From positions 82,870,156-82,934,155 of the forward strand of contig NC_052357.1 in the NCBI RefSeq assembly GCF_009727055.1: 64,000 nt of DNA, given 5' to 3'. The notes under the pieces were generated by a model. That model was not told where the DNA came from, did no database searches, and saw only the letters and a list, made by a program, of their open reading frames with translations. This document shows positions 1 to 12,423 of the stretch, in pieces; positions within the stretch are counted from its first letter, which is position 1, and each line of letters starts with the position of its first letter. The position numbers were made by a program, and so were the translations under genes. This DNA is from Benincasa hispida. Its lineage: Eukaryota > Streptophyta > Magnoliopsida > Cucurbitales > Cucurbitaceae.

Positions 1-1255
1 TGCGATATGATGTATATTTGTGTGATGAAGGTTATATGCTGCACATTGCAATGTTTTCTAATAGACAAAAGTATATCTCAGTAGGTTTTCGTGGTAAATC
101 AAGGGTTCGAACATGAAGGGACTACTTGAGTTAATCGTGAGACAGGTAATTTTTTGATTCCTTTGCGGTGGCAAGAAAGAAAAAATAAGTTGAATGGTGT
201 TTTGATTATAGTATATTCCTATGCGACGAGTTCGAATAAAGAGTTGCTGAAATTGAGAATTACAATGAGTATGCAATGAATGGGTTAAGTAAGGGGTTTA
301 GCTAACACTTCCTAAGATTGCGTTCAGTATGCGATCTGCCTACAATCACACAAACATGTTATTCTCAATGCCAAAATTCCCATAGTCCCTATTTCTAGGC
401 ACGTATGCGATGTATACGATAATATTGATAGGACTTATGTCTTAAGCCTCTATTCTNNNNNNNNNNNNNNNNNNNNNNNNNCGGCGTGTGGAATGGATGA
501 ATAGAAGAGTTTCCCTCTCAGGTTTGCTCGTCTGGTAGAAGTAACCTTCGTACAGAGCTTCAACGATGGGGATCAGAAGGATTATTGCCTGGAGACTCAC
601 CTCTCGGCCTTGTCTCTTAATTCTTTTCGGATCTTCTCTGATTAGTCGCTCAACCAGTCTCTCTCTCAGATCAGTATATACATTTCTCTCTGTATTCAAG
701 CATATTTTTTTAGTGGAATTGCCAGAGCTATTTATAGGCTAAGCTTTGACTTTCTGACTTGTGGTCCCCACTGTATTGTTATGGCAGTTCTGAAAATGGT
801 GGAATGAATATTTCTTCTGTTACGCAATCAATCCCGTCAGAAATGCACAACGGTCAGCTGTACATGTGTCAAAATCCTCCACATTTGCGTTGCTCTTTCC
901 ATCTTCGATCGTTTGCCCGCATGCGGTTGAAATTGCGTTGATCGCTTAGCTCTTGATCGATTGTCGAATGCGCCATCATTGCATTGATCGTCTATTCATT
1001 CCTGAATGATTGGCGCAATGCGACGGAGATACGTTGTTCTTTTTATCTTGAGCCTTGAATGCATGCGGGGACTTGATTTCCTGCAAAACAGACTTGAAAT
1101 ATTCTTTTCCACCATCGCAATGGTGTCAGTGGGTGTATTGACGATAATTTATAATTCTCGCATTTCTTAGCCAACTTTCATACAATTTACGCAACTTTTT
1201 TTCCTTTTTTCCGCAATATCTAAATAAAACAGTATAAATAACTTGTATTTCAACA
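1..1255 (-). mobile_element. Gypsy-type LTR-like sequence (minus orientation)
   Basis: This stretch has no credible gene. On the minus strand it resembles a long LTR. Its inner edge, read from position 1255 downward, starts TGTTGAAATACAAG, much like the edge of the Gypsy LTR whose minus-strand start is at 34091 (TGTAGAAATACAA). A TATAAATAGC box on the minus strand lies near 728-737, as in the other LTRs. Scattered GCGAT/CGCAT words and a tract about 'ccctatttctagg' near 385-400 also recall the 32.6-38.6 kb element. The left edge is not defined and may lie outside the window. A 25-bp run of N interrupts it. The element type is inferred from similarity by eye. Confidence 0.4.
457..481. other. 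Assembly gap (25 N)
   Basis: Twenty-five undetermined bases. A reading frame that crosses this gap on the minus strand (442-699) is not evidence of a gene. Confidence 0.98.
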
Positions 1256-1545
1256 ATTTATCGCCTTGAGCAGATTTTCGCGAGCGCAAATGATCGCATA
1301 GCCTTGCGGTTGCGATCTCTTAATGCTCTCGGACGTTCATTTCTTCGGATCGCATTTCTGCCTTGCGTCAACGCATTTTCTACACAAAAATACATAAGTT
1401 AGTTGTTTTCATGCGATGGACGCATGCGATTGCAATGTTGTGAACTTAATGCTTTTGGACGCAATATTGTATGTTTTTACCATCGCAATCCTACATTATT
1501 TTATAACTTTGCGCTGTAATAACGTGCATTTCTGCCCGTTATCAA
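1256..1545. other. Non-coding, probably internal retrotransposon sequence
   Basis: There is no gene here. The stretch continues the GCGAT/CGCAT-rich composition of the LTR-like block to its left, and it ends where similarity to the Copia-type LTR begins ('accttatcctggtgacacta' at about 1547). It is probably the remnant of the element that cut off the 5' part of that LTR. Confidence 0.3.
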
Positions 1546-4500
1546 TACCTTATCCTGGTGACACTACGAGTATGACCCGCTTTGTAGATGTTACAATTGT
1601 TGTAAAGTGCTACAAGTGATCTGATCTTGATCATTCATGTGGAGACATGTAAGCGGGGATATTCTATACAAATGAGGTTTTATATACAAAAGAGTTTGTA
1701 TAAGACTAGACCACAAAATGAGTAGTCTCATTATATAACACCGTTCTTAATAGAGACTTCCATTTCATCAGGATGACATAGGTAACACGACCTGAATCCT
1801 GAGTGAGTTATGAACTTCTGTTTATGAAGGTGGTCATTTGATTTGTATGGGCGAGAGTGGCCAAATCGTTGACTCAACATGTCTACCATTTTTGGGGATT
1901 CGTCTGATTGGGGAGTTGGGAACACATCTACACAAGACGGAATTCACTCATTCCCCAATGTTGGGGAAAGTAGATATATTGCTCCCTTAAGGGCTGATTT
2001 CAGGGCTTGAACATTGTATTGTCACACCCTCTCCTGGCCCGAGAGGGGTTCGTCATAGTGAGACTATGATTTATTGTTCATTAAAAGGAATTAGTGGTAC
2101 TTAAGGTGTCACACCCCCTCCCAGACTACTCTCTTAGCCTATGCAAGGACATGACTGCAGCAGTTATCAATCCTTTTATGACGCTTACTGCCTACTAAAT
2201 CTATTTAAGTAATCTGACAACAACATGCAATCTCAAATACTGCGGCTGCCACTAAGGCTAAACATATATTAACTGTTAAACACAAAACAGTTACAAAATT
2301 TACAATACAAGTCTCATAAGTCTCAACTCCCAAACTTAGTCCCTACATGCAACAACAACAACATGTGTACAAATATTTACAGGAACCACCTAGCTGATAG
2401 GTTACTAGAACTCCTGACTTTATGTGGCAGAACAGATGTAGAGCTATCTTCGGGGGAATTGACTGCTACCTGGGGAAAGAAAAAATTTAAAAACGGGGTG
2501 AGCTACAAGCCCAGTGAGTGACTTAAGAAAGAAAACAGGTTCCCATGCTTAAGTCTCAATAAAGAGATCATACTGAAACATAAGTTTTTACAGTAGCCTT
2601 GTACTGAAATGTAAACTTTCCAAGCATTAAATATGTAAAGTTGTTATCATCATAAAACATTAAACTGGTCCTTAGTTGAGAGTAACCCTGCTATAGTTAA
2701 ATCCCAATGTCAAGCCTTAGTCAAGAGATAACTCTTTTGCTCAATCCCTCGACGTCTAACTACCTACATGCACGTGGTTATAACTAAGTACCATCATACC
2801 TTAGGTACTATAGCTCGGATACCTTCTCCAAGTCCTTCAGTATTGAGCCTGAAGTAACATTAGTCATACTAAGACTTGCTCTTTAAAGCATGTATACCTA
2901 AACGCATAGTAACATGTCTTTAAAGGCTCTAATGCATGTTTTGTGCATATGAACACATATAAGTCGTTTTACAACATTCTTTCATACATGGAATGCGTTT
3001 GGAAAACATAAACTCATAGTTTGTTTGGAAATACTACTTTGTAAAATAGCTAGCATGAGAATAATCTTTCTTAAAACCATTATAAATACTTAGTCACTCA
3101 CAACTTTAAGGCTTCTCCTTAAAGGTTGATATGCTTCTAGCAATGGTGTCAATCCTATGGACACAACAACATATATTCAGCTACTAATAATGGTGTCCCT
3201 TTTGAGACTAACTTTTAATTAAGCTTGCGTTTAGCCTTCCTTAGAAGACCTTCACTCAAACGCATACCTAACTATAAGTCAAACACTTAAAAATTTTCTT
3301 GAGATTTAGGTTCTTGCTCTGCGGACAACACACCTCACAAAGTGCATTCCCACTATGCAACCAACACTTGCTTTAAGTGTTCCTTCAACTGCACATGGTC
3401 ATTCATATAGCATCTATGCGTCCTAGTCTTCAATGCAAGTCTTCTCAGCCCAAACATCAGGTTAAACGCATAGGGGTGCTTAACCCTTCGTCTGCCCATG
3501 CGCCTACTGTGAGCTGTTAGCTTACTCAACCCAAGCAGCTACCTGCTTGTTCATAGAATTCCAAATTCGAATTACTTCATTAGTAACTCAGATTCTGAAG
3601 CTCATCTCAAGAAATTTCCTTCTACAAACTTGTTTAGAATTGTCTTAGGAAGCTTACCTTAAACTTTCAGCTTAAACTCTTTATGGTTCGTCCTAGAGCC
3701 TTAATTCTTCATCGATGGCCTGGATTTATCTGTGAACTGAACCTCTTGTCACTTTTTTCCTTCTCTAGCCTTATTCTGGAGACCTTCTTCTAGCAGCACT
3801 GTCTCTTAAACTAGACTCATAGAGATTTTCAATGACACCAAGAACTCTCAATTTGCATGGAGGAATTTTTCAAACTGACCTTTTGAAGTTCATCCATCCT
3901 TTTATACTACCCTCTACCGTTTACCATAAATGCTTAGCATGGAACCTCCACCTCAAGTGGGTTTAGTTCAGGAGATTAGGATAGTTGGTGCCCCTAATCG
4001 GTGGTTTAAGACTGATTACTTCACCTACTATCAACACATGCCTTCAATTAGGTTCAATGCACACCATAGTTCTCACGCAAACCTACTCCAAAGCATGTGC
4101 TTTGTGCCTTGGCCTCCTCTTGGCTTCAATCATCATCGCAACTCTAGCCCTTTCAGCTTTGCAAAGCCTGACCAATGCAAGCTCTACTCAATGCATGCGA
4201 AGCTTAATCATCGCACAACCAGCCATCGCCCAAGCATCGCTTGCTTGAACGCCCGAGGCTTGTCTTGCCACGCCCCCATCGCATGTTAACCTCTAAGGCC
4301 TTGTCCGCACGCTACACCTTAACGCACAACCTTGCCATCGCTTCCCTTCGCATTCGTGTGCTAGGCTGAACGCCCAGTCCTGTGCCAACGCCATAGCCCC
4401 ATCAGCCGTGCATCCTCTCTTTGGCAACGCTCAACACCCTTCTGCCGCACGCATACTAACCTTACAAGACTTGGTTGCCGCATGTCTTGTCCACGCATAG

Positions 4501-5777
4501 GGTTGACTACGCTAAACATGGCTTCTCTTGGCGTGCACATCCGACACATAGCTTCTTCTCACTCGGCCACACTTGGCTTCCTTAAGAGCCCAACTAACCT
4601 CAACAAATAAATAAGGCTAACACACATGGCACACCTAAAACGCGTAACACAAAGCCACTCATGGCTACACACTAGCAACACTTAGCCAATTTCTAGCATC
4701 ACCCGAGAGTCAAGCTTCCAAACTTAAACATTTCTTCTAACTCTTCACCCACTTCCCTACAATTAAACATTAGTTCTCACATTAATCTACTCACCATACT
4801 GATCTCAGTAGTAATCATACACAAGTAGGGAAATTAGGGTTCATGGTTTACATTAAGAGTTAGATGTAACTATAGGGGCAAAACGGTAATTTGGCCCAGC
4901 TACACTTACGAACTATTTGTGAAGGGTCTTCGTACTGTGGATTGGTTATATCCAATGGACACATAAATATATTTGTAGTGCGAAGAGTGCAGTTGTCGGT
5001 CTTTAGTGGAGTGCTCGACAGTTAACGGATGTTGAATAATTTAATTAAAGAGTTTAATTAATTATTCACGAACCATTGAACCTTCAAGTTACAGGTCCGT
5101 GAGATCCCCTCGATAACTTATCGAATTTTATGAGAATCAAATTTTGGATTAATTTGAATTGTTCAAATTACTTGACGGAATTAATTATATATGATATAAT
5201 TAAGTTTATGTAATTATATATGATATAATTACTATAATGTATTTGATACATTATAATATAAAGAATTTATGAAAGGAATTAAATATTTGAATATGATTCA
5301 AATGTTAATTATATGAAATAGATTCATATAATTAAAATTTAATGTAAATATAATTATATGAAATATACCATGAGAGAGAGAAAAGAAACTATAGGTTGTA
5401 TTTTGTATATGATACAATTTTAAACTATATATATATGTTATATATGATATAACATATGATTGCATAATATATAATAAATTGGTTATTATATATATTTGTT
5501 ATAATTTTAATTGTGAATTAAAATGATTTATAATTATTTATTATTAAATAAAATTTTAATTATTTAATTTTAATGTAATTAAGGGGAGGGAGTTACATTC
5601 ACGTAAGAAGTAGTGAAGGTCTCTCCTTAAAAAACCCGCAAAAGAAGAAAAATGACAGAAAAGAAGGTTGCACTCTATAAAAGTTTTTTTTTTAAGCTTT
5701 CCCAAGGTTTATCTCTAAAAAAAAAAAAAAGAAATTTTTCGTTCTCCCTCGATCCGAAAACACTTTAGAGCCCACAT
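1546..5777 (+). mobile_element. Copia-type LTR, 5'-truncated and split by a solo LTR
   Basis: Two blocks, 1546-2106 and 4853-5777, together match the body of a Copia-type LTR. The first block aligns with 6003-6520 (shared words 'accttatcctggtgacacta', 'gtaaagtgctacaa', 'gctcccttaagggctgattt'). The second block holds AT-rich sequence whose closest match is the reverse complement of 34.8-35.5 kb ('ggagggagttaca', 'gaatatgattcaaatgtta'). Joining 2106 to 4853 gives a continuous '...acttaag-gagttagatg...' text, so the 2746 bases between are a later insertion. It has no coding capacity. The family assignment is inferred from general LTR features. Confidence 0.55.
2107..4852 (-). mobile_element. Solo LTR (Gypsy-like), nested in a Copia-type LTR
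   Basis: The block starts TGTCACACCCCC and ends GGTTTACA, giving the TG...CA ends expected of an LTR. It is flanked by TTAAG at 2101-2105 and again at 4853-4857, with one extra G on the left. No gag or pol frame is present, and the longest frames (3930-4289, 4361-4549) look random. A single LTR with a 5-bp duplication fits unequal recombination that removed the internal region. The orientation is a guess: the minus-strand 3' end GGGTGTGACA is the type seen in plant Gypsy LTRs. Confidence 0.6.
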
Positions 5778-8550
5778 TGTTGGGATTGGTGTCTTAAATC
5801 TCCTTATAATCTCGTAATTTATAAACTTTGTATAAACATATTGTTGTTAATAAAATAAATGTTGTTTTATAAGCATATACTCAATCCAATAAACTAAGAT
5901 CCTAGGTTATTTTATGTAATTTAAATAAGTATGTAGAGACATACAAGTGGATCTTGTTTAAATAATAACCTAAACGGTTTGTAGTAGATGGATAAAGTTG
6001 GGTACCTTATCCTGGTGACACTACGGATATGGCCCGCTTTGTAGGTATTACAGGTGTTGTAAAGTGCTACAAATGATCTGATCCTAATCATTCATGTAGA
6101 GACATGTGAGCGAGAGTATTCTATACAAAGAGTTTGTATAAGATCGGACCACGAAATGATTAGTCTCTTTATATAACGGCGTTAATAATAGATACTTACA
6201 TTTCACTAGGATGACCATAGGTGACATGATCTGAATCCTGAGTGAGTTGTGAACTCTTACTCATGAAGGTAGTCCTTTGATTTGTATGGTTGAGAATGGC
6301 CAGATTGTCAACTCAATAAGCCTACCATTTTGGGGATTTATCTGACTGGCGAGCTGGGAACATAGCTACACGAGACGGAATTCACTCTTTCCTCGATGTA
6401 AGGATAAGTAGATAAATTGCTCCCTTAAGGGCTGATTTTGGGGCTTGAACATAGTGGCCATACCCTTTCCTGGCTCGAGAGGGACTTGGTCATAGTTTGA
6501 CTATGACTTATTGTTCAAATACTATTATATGAATGAGATTCATGAAATTAAATTTAATATAAATATGATTTATATTAAATACTATAAATAAGTTGAGAGG
6601 AATTAAATATTTGGATATGATCTAAATACCAATTATATGAATGAGATTCATATAAATGAGTTTAGTATAAATGTAATTTATATTAAATGTCATGTATGGT
6701 TAAGAGAAAATACATCTATAGGTTATATTGTATTTGATACAATATGTAACTATAGATTATGTGTTATATGGGATATAACATATAGTTTATATACATATAA
6801 TAAAGTTGTTATTATATGTATAGCTTAAAGGAATACTGCTAGAAAGAAGACGACAAAAGGCTCTTCACTCTCCTCAGACGTAAGTGGAACCGATCTACAC
6901 AGCAAGACTACTAGTTTTCATATCCAGAGGAAGGGACATAGCCATATTTTTGTCCAATAATAGAGATTGCTAAACCCGTGACAAAAATTTTTCCTTGTGC
7001 GATATCAGTAGCTTTGTAAGAAGTCGGAGCTCTCTCATGATCCACATAATAAGACATTATAGGAGATACAGGTACGGTTCATCTTGTTACTTGTCCAAGC
7101 ATGTTATTGTCTCATCGGATATGCCATACTCAAATTTTGATGAGGTTATAAACCATTTGTTGTTACTAGCATTGCTCATTACTAGGAAAAGCATTCCCGT
7201 TTATCGATTTTCATTAAGGTTACGTTGTAGCTTTCGCTTTAATAATGAATGATATGGTGTCTCTCAATATATATGGCACGCTTGACTAATAATTTCCAAA
7301 GGGGTTTTCAACATCTATTTCTGCCAGAACTCTTCTCGAGTGTCCCTCCTAGCGAACGGGAAAAGCTTATCCCTCACTTGCATTCGCCTAATCGAGTAGA
7401 ACACCCGTCGACGATCATCCCACAACTAGTCCCACCTATAGTTATAGTGTCGAAGACACGATCGATTTTGTTGTTCTTACGACGGTTGTCAAAGACCAGA
7501 TCTTTACACTTCGTGACCCTTTCTGAGTATGTGCTTAATGCAAGGCCTCATAAAACATAGAACAATGAAGTTATGGATAGATTTGAGGCTTCTATTCCCC
7601 AATGGAGTCATCAGTAGTAGCGCCTGCATTTTTTTTAGCATCACTTGCCACATCATCACGACTTTGGCCACAAAGCCCTATCAAAAGAGGAGAAAAAGGG
7701 GTTTAGAGTCGCCACCTAGGCATAGGGCCTTAGGACTCAAGAATTTGACTCCGAGTCTACGAACCATTGGTCCGGGTAAGGCCTTCCTTTATATATTCCA
7801 GTATAGTAGCAAGGCTTTAAAGCAGGCAAGAAAATGGAAGAAGCGAGTCATTCATTTTACTGAAAAAAAGTCAGCCATTCAGAATTTCGTATTACATAAA
7901 TATGTGACGATTTTTCTTTAAGTAAGAGATTGGCCATCGCCCAAAGGCGGCTCATTGAGCCGGTCATCGGTTGCTAAGAGCCTTTCCTCACTTTAGAAGA
8001 AAGGCCACTCGATTATTTGTAAGGGGACGAATATTACTATTAATTTAATTTTATTAAATTAACATTAATTAATTGAAGGGAGGGAGTTACAATTCTCTTC
8101 CCCTAATTTCTCTCAGCCAAATATGTGATGAGAGGGGTCAGAGGGATGATGCTCATTGATCTTCCTCCATGAAACACTGAGAAAATAATTCTCTCTAGAA
8201 AAAACGAAAAGAGAAGAAAAGTTCTTCTCCTCTCTCCTCCACTCCTCATTCCCTCTTCCAAAACCTTAAAACAGAGCCTACACCTTCTGCCATTCTCAAT
8301 CCCTAAGGAGAATACAGGAGGCTCCATTTGGTGTTGTCTCTTTTGGAGAAGGAGATCCATATGTGACTTGTTCTAAGGATTTAGTCTTCAAAGGTAAGAG
8401 TTTTTGAAACCTTAAGTTTTCCTTTTATTAATGCATGCTATAATTTCTGTAAATGCATATCTTGTTCTTGATTTACTGTAAAACTTACATTAAATGAAAA
8501 TGGATTTGGCAGGATCTTGCTTCCGCTCAAGGTTCTCTCCCCATAGAGTT
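5778..8550 (+). mobile_element. Second diverged Copia-type LTR with an interrupted 3' half
   Basis: It begins TGTTGGGATTGG at 5778, a typical Copia LTR start. 6003-6520 matches 1546-2060. AT-rich 6530-6830 matches about 5270-5500. 8031-8100 carries the same 'gggagggagttaca' text as 5585-5600. 8340-8550 ends in LTR-tail-like sequence with a GGTAAG donor-like word and 'ggcaggatcttgcttccgctcaagg'. The piece from about 6840 to 8030 has no counterpart in the other copies; two frames there (7249-7560, 7529-7921) resemble nothing I know. The 3' limit is approximate. Confidence 0.45.
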
Positions 8551-9189
8551 CCTTCACACACCTCCTAGATTCTCACTAGAGAATACTGAGGACTCCTTCT
8601 GGTAGTGTTCGAGAGATTCGTCTGAAGAACGTCTTCAAGGGTAAGTTTTCCTAAATCTTTTTGGTTTATTCTTTTTTGGCATGCTGTATGATTTATTTTC
8701 CCCAAATGCATATGCTGTAAAAATTGTTTTCTTTTAAAAATAGATTGGGAATTGGGATGATCCGCTTCTACTGAGGTCCCCTTCACATTTAGGATCAACT
8801 CCGACAACCACCACATACTTTGGCACACAACCACCCTAGATGACCAAATCCGACGACCATTATTTTAATTATTAGTTCATAGTATTTTATAATTGTTCTT
8901 TATAATAATTGAACTGTTAGTATATAACATTAAAACAAATTTGTATATAATTTTTTTTTTTTGAAAAAGAGTCGTCAAACACATGAGTATTTTTATTTTA
9001 AACAATTATTATTAAAAGTGTTTAAATGAAAATGACTTTTTAAATGACATTTTTTCCAAGTCAATCTAACCCTTAGATTCACTTATACTATGCGCTAGTC
9101 TATAGACTATAACACATGAGATGCAAATGAAATTTAGTTTTATTTTAATATATAGAAAAAGGTTGTAAAATATTATGAAATAGTCTTTT
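8551..9189. other. LTR-tail duplicate and AT-rich repeat remnant
   Basis: 8575-8790 repeats the tail of the preceding LTR in diverged form ('gagaatactgaggactcc', 'cttcaagggtaagttttc', 'gatccgcttctactgagg'), so a second LTR end is present. 8790-9062 is AT-rich and resembles 52280-52480 ('acaaatttgtatata', 'aaaagtgttta', 'tttccaagtca'), the tail of another repeat family. No gene is visible. Confidence 0.4.
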
Positions 9190-10020
9190 TGGGGTGTTTG
9201 GCTCACCAACATGAGTTGAGTTGAGCTGGTATAATATACTAACTTATTGTTTGGCCCACTAACTTTAAATGTTAGTGGAGTTGAGTTGGTATATTTTACC
9301 AACTCACCCCAACTCTCCATTCTTCCCACGTTTTCAATGGCTCTACCCATCGGCCACTGTGACACTCCAAGAACTAACTCCGGGCTTCGATAACCACCTC
9401 CGATGAAAACTCCGGCGACCAACTCCGAGCTCTGACAACCACCTCTGATGACAATTCTAGTGACGAAATCCGAACTTTGACAACCACCTTCGATGACAGC
9501 TTCGACGACTAACTCCGAAAACCAATTCTGGCCTTCGACAACCACCTCCGGTGACCCAACTCCGACGACCACCTTCGTGCTACCAACTCCGACGACCTAT
9601 TGGCTCCGAAAACAAACTTCAATGACCAACTCCGAGTACAAATTTCGATGAAAATTACCTTTGATGATCACCTTGGAGCGAGCAACTTTGACGACCAACT
9701 CGAGGCTTTAAAAACCACCTTCGACGACAAACTCCGATAACTAGCTCTAATACCACCTTCATGTGACTAACTTCGGGCTCGACAGTCACCTTTGACTATA
9801 ATCTCTAGCAAAAATTATCTTTGATGACTAACTTTGATGACTACTTTCGCCCGACCAACTCTCGGATTTAAAAACCATCTTTAATGACAAACTTTGACAA
9901 CCAACTCCAATACACCTTCATGCAACCAACTTCAGGCTCCGACAATTACCTCCGACTACAAACTCCAACAAAAATCATCTTCGATAATCAACTTCGACAA
10001 CCACTTCCGATTACTATAGG
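9190..10020. repeat. Degenerate CCAACTCCGACGACC-type repeat with a GGGGTGTTTG edge
   Basis: It opens with 'ggggtgtttggctcacc'. It then runs through dozens of degenerate copies of a 9-15 base theme (ccaactccg / acaaccacctccgatga) to about 10010. The same theme occurs at 40.2-40.57 kb behind a 'gggggtgtttg' edge. It is probably a non-autonomous DNA transposon with a low-complexity core. A minus-strand frame at 9066-9572 is an artefact of the triplet-like periodicity. Confidence 0.5.
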
Positions 10021-12423
10021 ACTGATGATTGTTAAAGTATATTGTAGTTGATTATATAAAAAATATTATTTTGTCTACATTAAGTGCAATATTTATACAT
10101 AAGAATTTGTAAAAAAATATTTTTATTTAATTGAATTCACATATCAAATGAGTGTTAAGAATATTTAGACGAAAAGTATGTATGTAATTGAAAAGTATGT
10201 AGCATATAATAAAAAAAAAAACCATAAAATGAATTTTTTTTTTTCATGTAACATTTTCCAGCAAAAATTATTTTAAAAAAATAAAGATTTATTCTCTGAT
10301 GATCCTCCAAATTTAGAGGAAATGAAAGTGAAATTATTGAAGAAATGTGGTGACATTCCATTGGTTATTACGATGACGGAGGAGATTTAATTAAAAAAAT
10401 TCATGACATAGTAAAAATATAGAGCAACAATAAAAAGAAGAAGAAAAAGAAGATGATGATGATGAAATTCACGGAGAAAAATTAGCTAGAATCAAAAGTG
10501 TTGATTTCGCTTTGGTTTCTCATTTTATTTAAACATACTTCTATAAGAAATATAATGGGCTAATTGTCGTTTATTGCCCAAAAAAGAAAGAAAAATTTTA
10601 AAAATTAAAAAAAATGCAATCCATATTTTATTCAAACAAATATGGGTAGAATTATTGAATAAAAAAGTTTCAAAACAAAAATAGTAATCATAAAAGTATA
10701 TTATTGGATAAAAAAGTTTAAAAAAACTGCACTAGATACCCAGATATATGAACTCTGCACTCCAAACACAAACATATGAACTCGGACCAAATAACTCTAC
10801 ATCCCAAACATAGACATATGAACCCTACATATATATGAACTCCACATACATATGAATTCCAGATATTCTATCTCAACTCTTCATCCCTAACAACCTCTTT
10901 ATGTCATTTGATGCAAATAGTAGTAACTATTGTTTCAAAAAGAAAAAAATAGGAGTAACTATTTTGAATAGAAAGATCACAAAATAAAATTTTAAGAAAT
11001 TTTAAAGGGTGAAAAGTGTGATTACTTTGTTCAAATAAAGATACAAAGATTCTTCCTTCATAGTCTTTTAGTTTTCATAGGGGTGATATTCAAATTATGA
11101 ATCTCTCGATGGCTGATACATATTCTATGATTTTAAGTTTGTGTTGACACAATTATCGATAAATTAATAAATTAACATGACATTAAAAATATAATTTTAA
11201 ACGAAAGTATTAAAATAAAAAAGTGAAAAAGGTAGGGGGAAGGGGTAAGTAAGAGTGGAGAGAGGATGAATTGTGGGATGGTAACTGGAGTCCCCAAACT
11301 CCCATGGGAATAATAAAAGGCCCATTCATTTTCCTAACTCAACACAACACAGGGAGTTTCAGTTTCAGTTTCTACCATGCTTTGCGTGCTCTTTTTTTTT
11401 GACATTTACACCCCTATAATACTATTATTATTATTATTAAACCCTAAACCCTCTTCGCTCTTCCAAATTCAACAGAAACAAAACACACACATGAGGCAGG
11501 CGACGCCTTTTCCAACGCCCACACCGTCGCCCGCCACGTTTTCCCCTCATCCCTCCAATCCCCTTTGCATGCAACGCCCTTCGCATTGGCCCGCTCTCCT
11601 TGACACGTGCCCCCTCCCTCTCCCAATTATGTAACTGACCATCCCCATCTAGAACCATCTCATTGACAATTACATTCTAAGAGCCCTACTTCATCCCCTT
11701 TTGTGGTTCATATGACCTGACTCACTTGTTATTTTCAATTACTTAATGTCTAGAAGTACTTAAAGCTTAAGCATCTTCTTTTATTTGAATGTAATATTCT
11801 CAAATATTCTTTCCTGATCTTATAAACATGATACCGTGAAACTTGAGCTTCTTTTATGATTGTTATTTTAGCCTATTGAGATATGTGTTTCATATACTCT
11901 TTTACTAATAAGTAGTAAAATAATAGGAGTATGATCTTGATAAAAGATTAAGAAATTGTAGGTTCAATCATAAATGATTATCTAAATGTTAATGGGATTA
12001 GTCAAGATGTGCTTATGTTGATTGAAATGGATCCAACCAAACCAATTGTGATAGATGGATCCACGCATGGAAGCCAAACACACACGCGTTCCTTCATTAC
12101 CATTGGTGCCACGGCCCATTGATTCGCATTCCCAGTTCCCACCCTTCTCTTATTAGTTATTCTCATCTCTTTCCATTGGATATGCGTTGGCTTTTGCATG
12201 GCCCCACTCCCTTTCCCACATGTCCCTTTTCCTTACTCTTCCCTACCCACGTACCCCACCGTACTCTTCCACCTGTCCTTCTCCCCCCTCTCTTCTTCCT
12301 TCATGTTGCCCTTCCCTCATTCGCCACTGCCCACCGTTTGTTTCAACTTAAACCCCTTCCCCCCCTTCTCTTTCTCCTCCCTCTCCCTCTCCCTCTCCCT
12401 CTCCGATCCCCACCACCACCGCC
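10021..12423. other. Intergenic, AT-rich, then the upstream region of the DUF7950-like gene
   Basis: No gene is seen. 10021-11240 is AT-rich with A-tracts and short repeated phrases about 'aactccacatacatatgaa'. 11340-12420 shifts to a C/T-rich composition typical of the 5' region of a plant gene. It ends in a pyrimidine tract with repeated CTCCCT just before the start codon at 12424. Frames at 11377-11658 and 12119-12552 are shadows of this biased composition. Confidence 0.4.
12290..12420 (+). promoter_or_regulatory. Pyrimidine-rich 5' leader (CTCCCT microsatellite)
   Basis: This is a nearly pure C/T tract immediately upstream of the start codon at 12424, including about five tandem CTCCCT units at 12378-12407. 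CT-rich leaders are frequent in plant genes and often surround the transcription start. That it regulates this gene is inferred from position only. Confidence 0.45.

Noticed and set aside
442..699. 85-codon minus-strand frame near the window start
   Set aside because: It crosses the 25-N gap and lies inside an LTR-like block; no domain is recognised.
7249..7921. Two overlapping plus-strand frames of 103 and 130 codons
   Set aside because: No recognisable domain; they lie in a piece between LTR fragments and could be random.
9066..9572. 168-codon minus-strand frame with GGG-rich repeats
   Set aside because: It results from the degenerate CCAACTCCG repeat; the protein is low-complexity and has no counterpart that I know.
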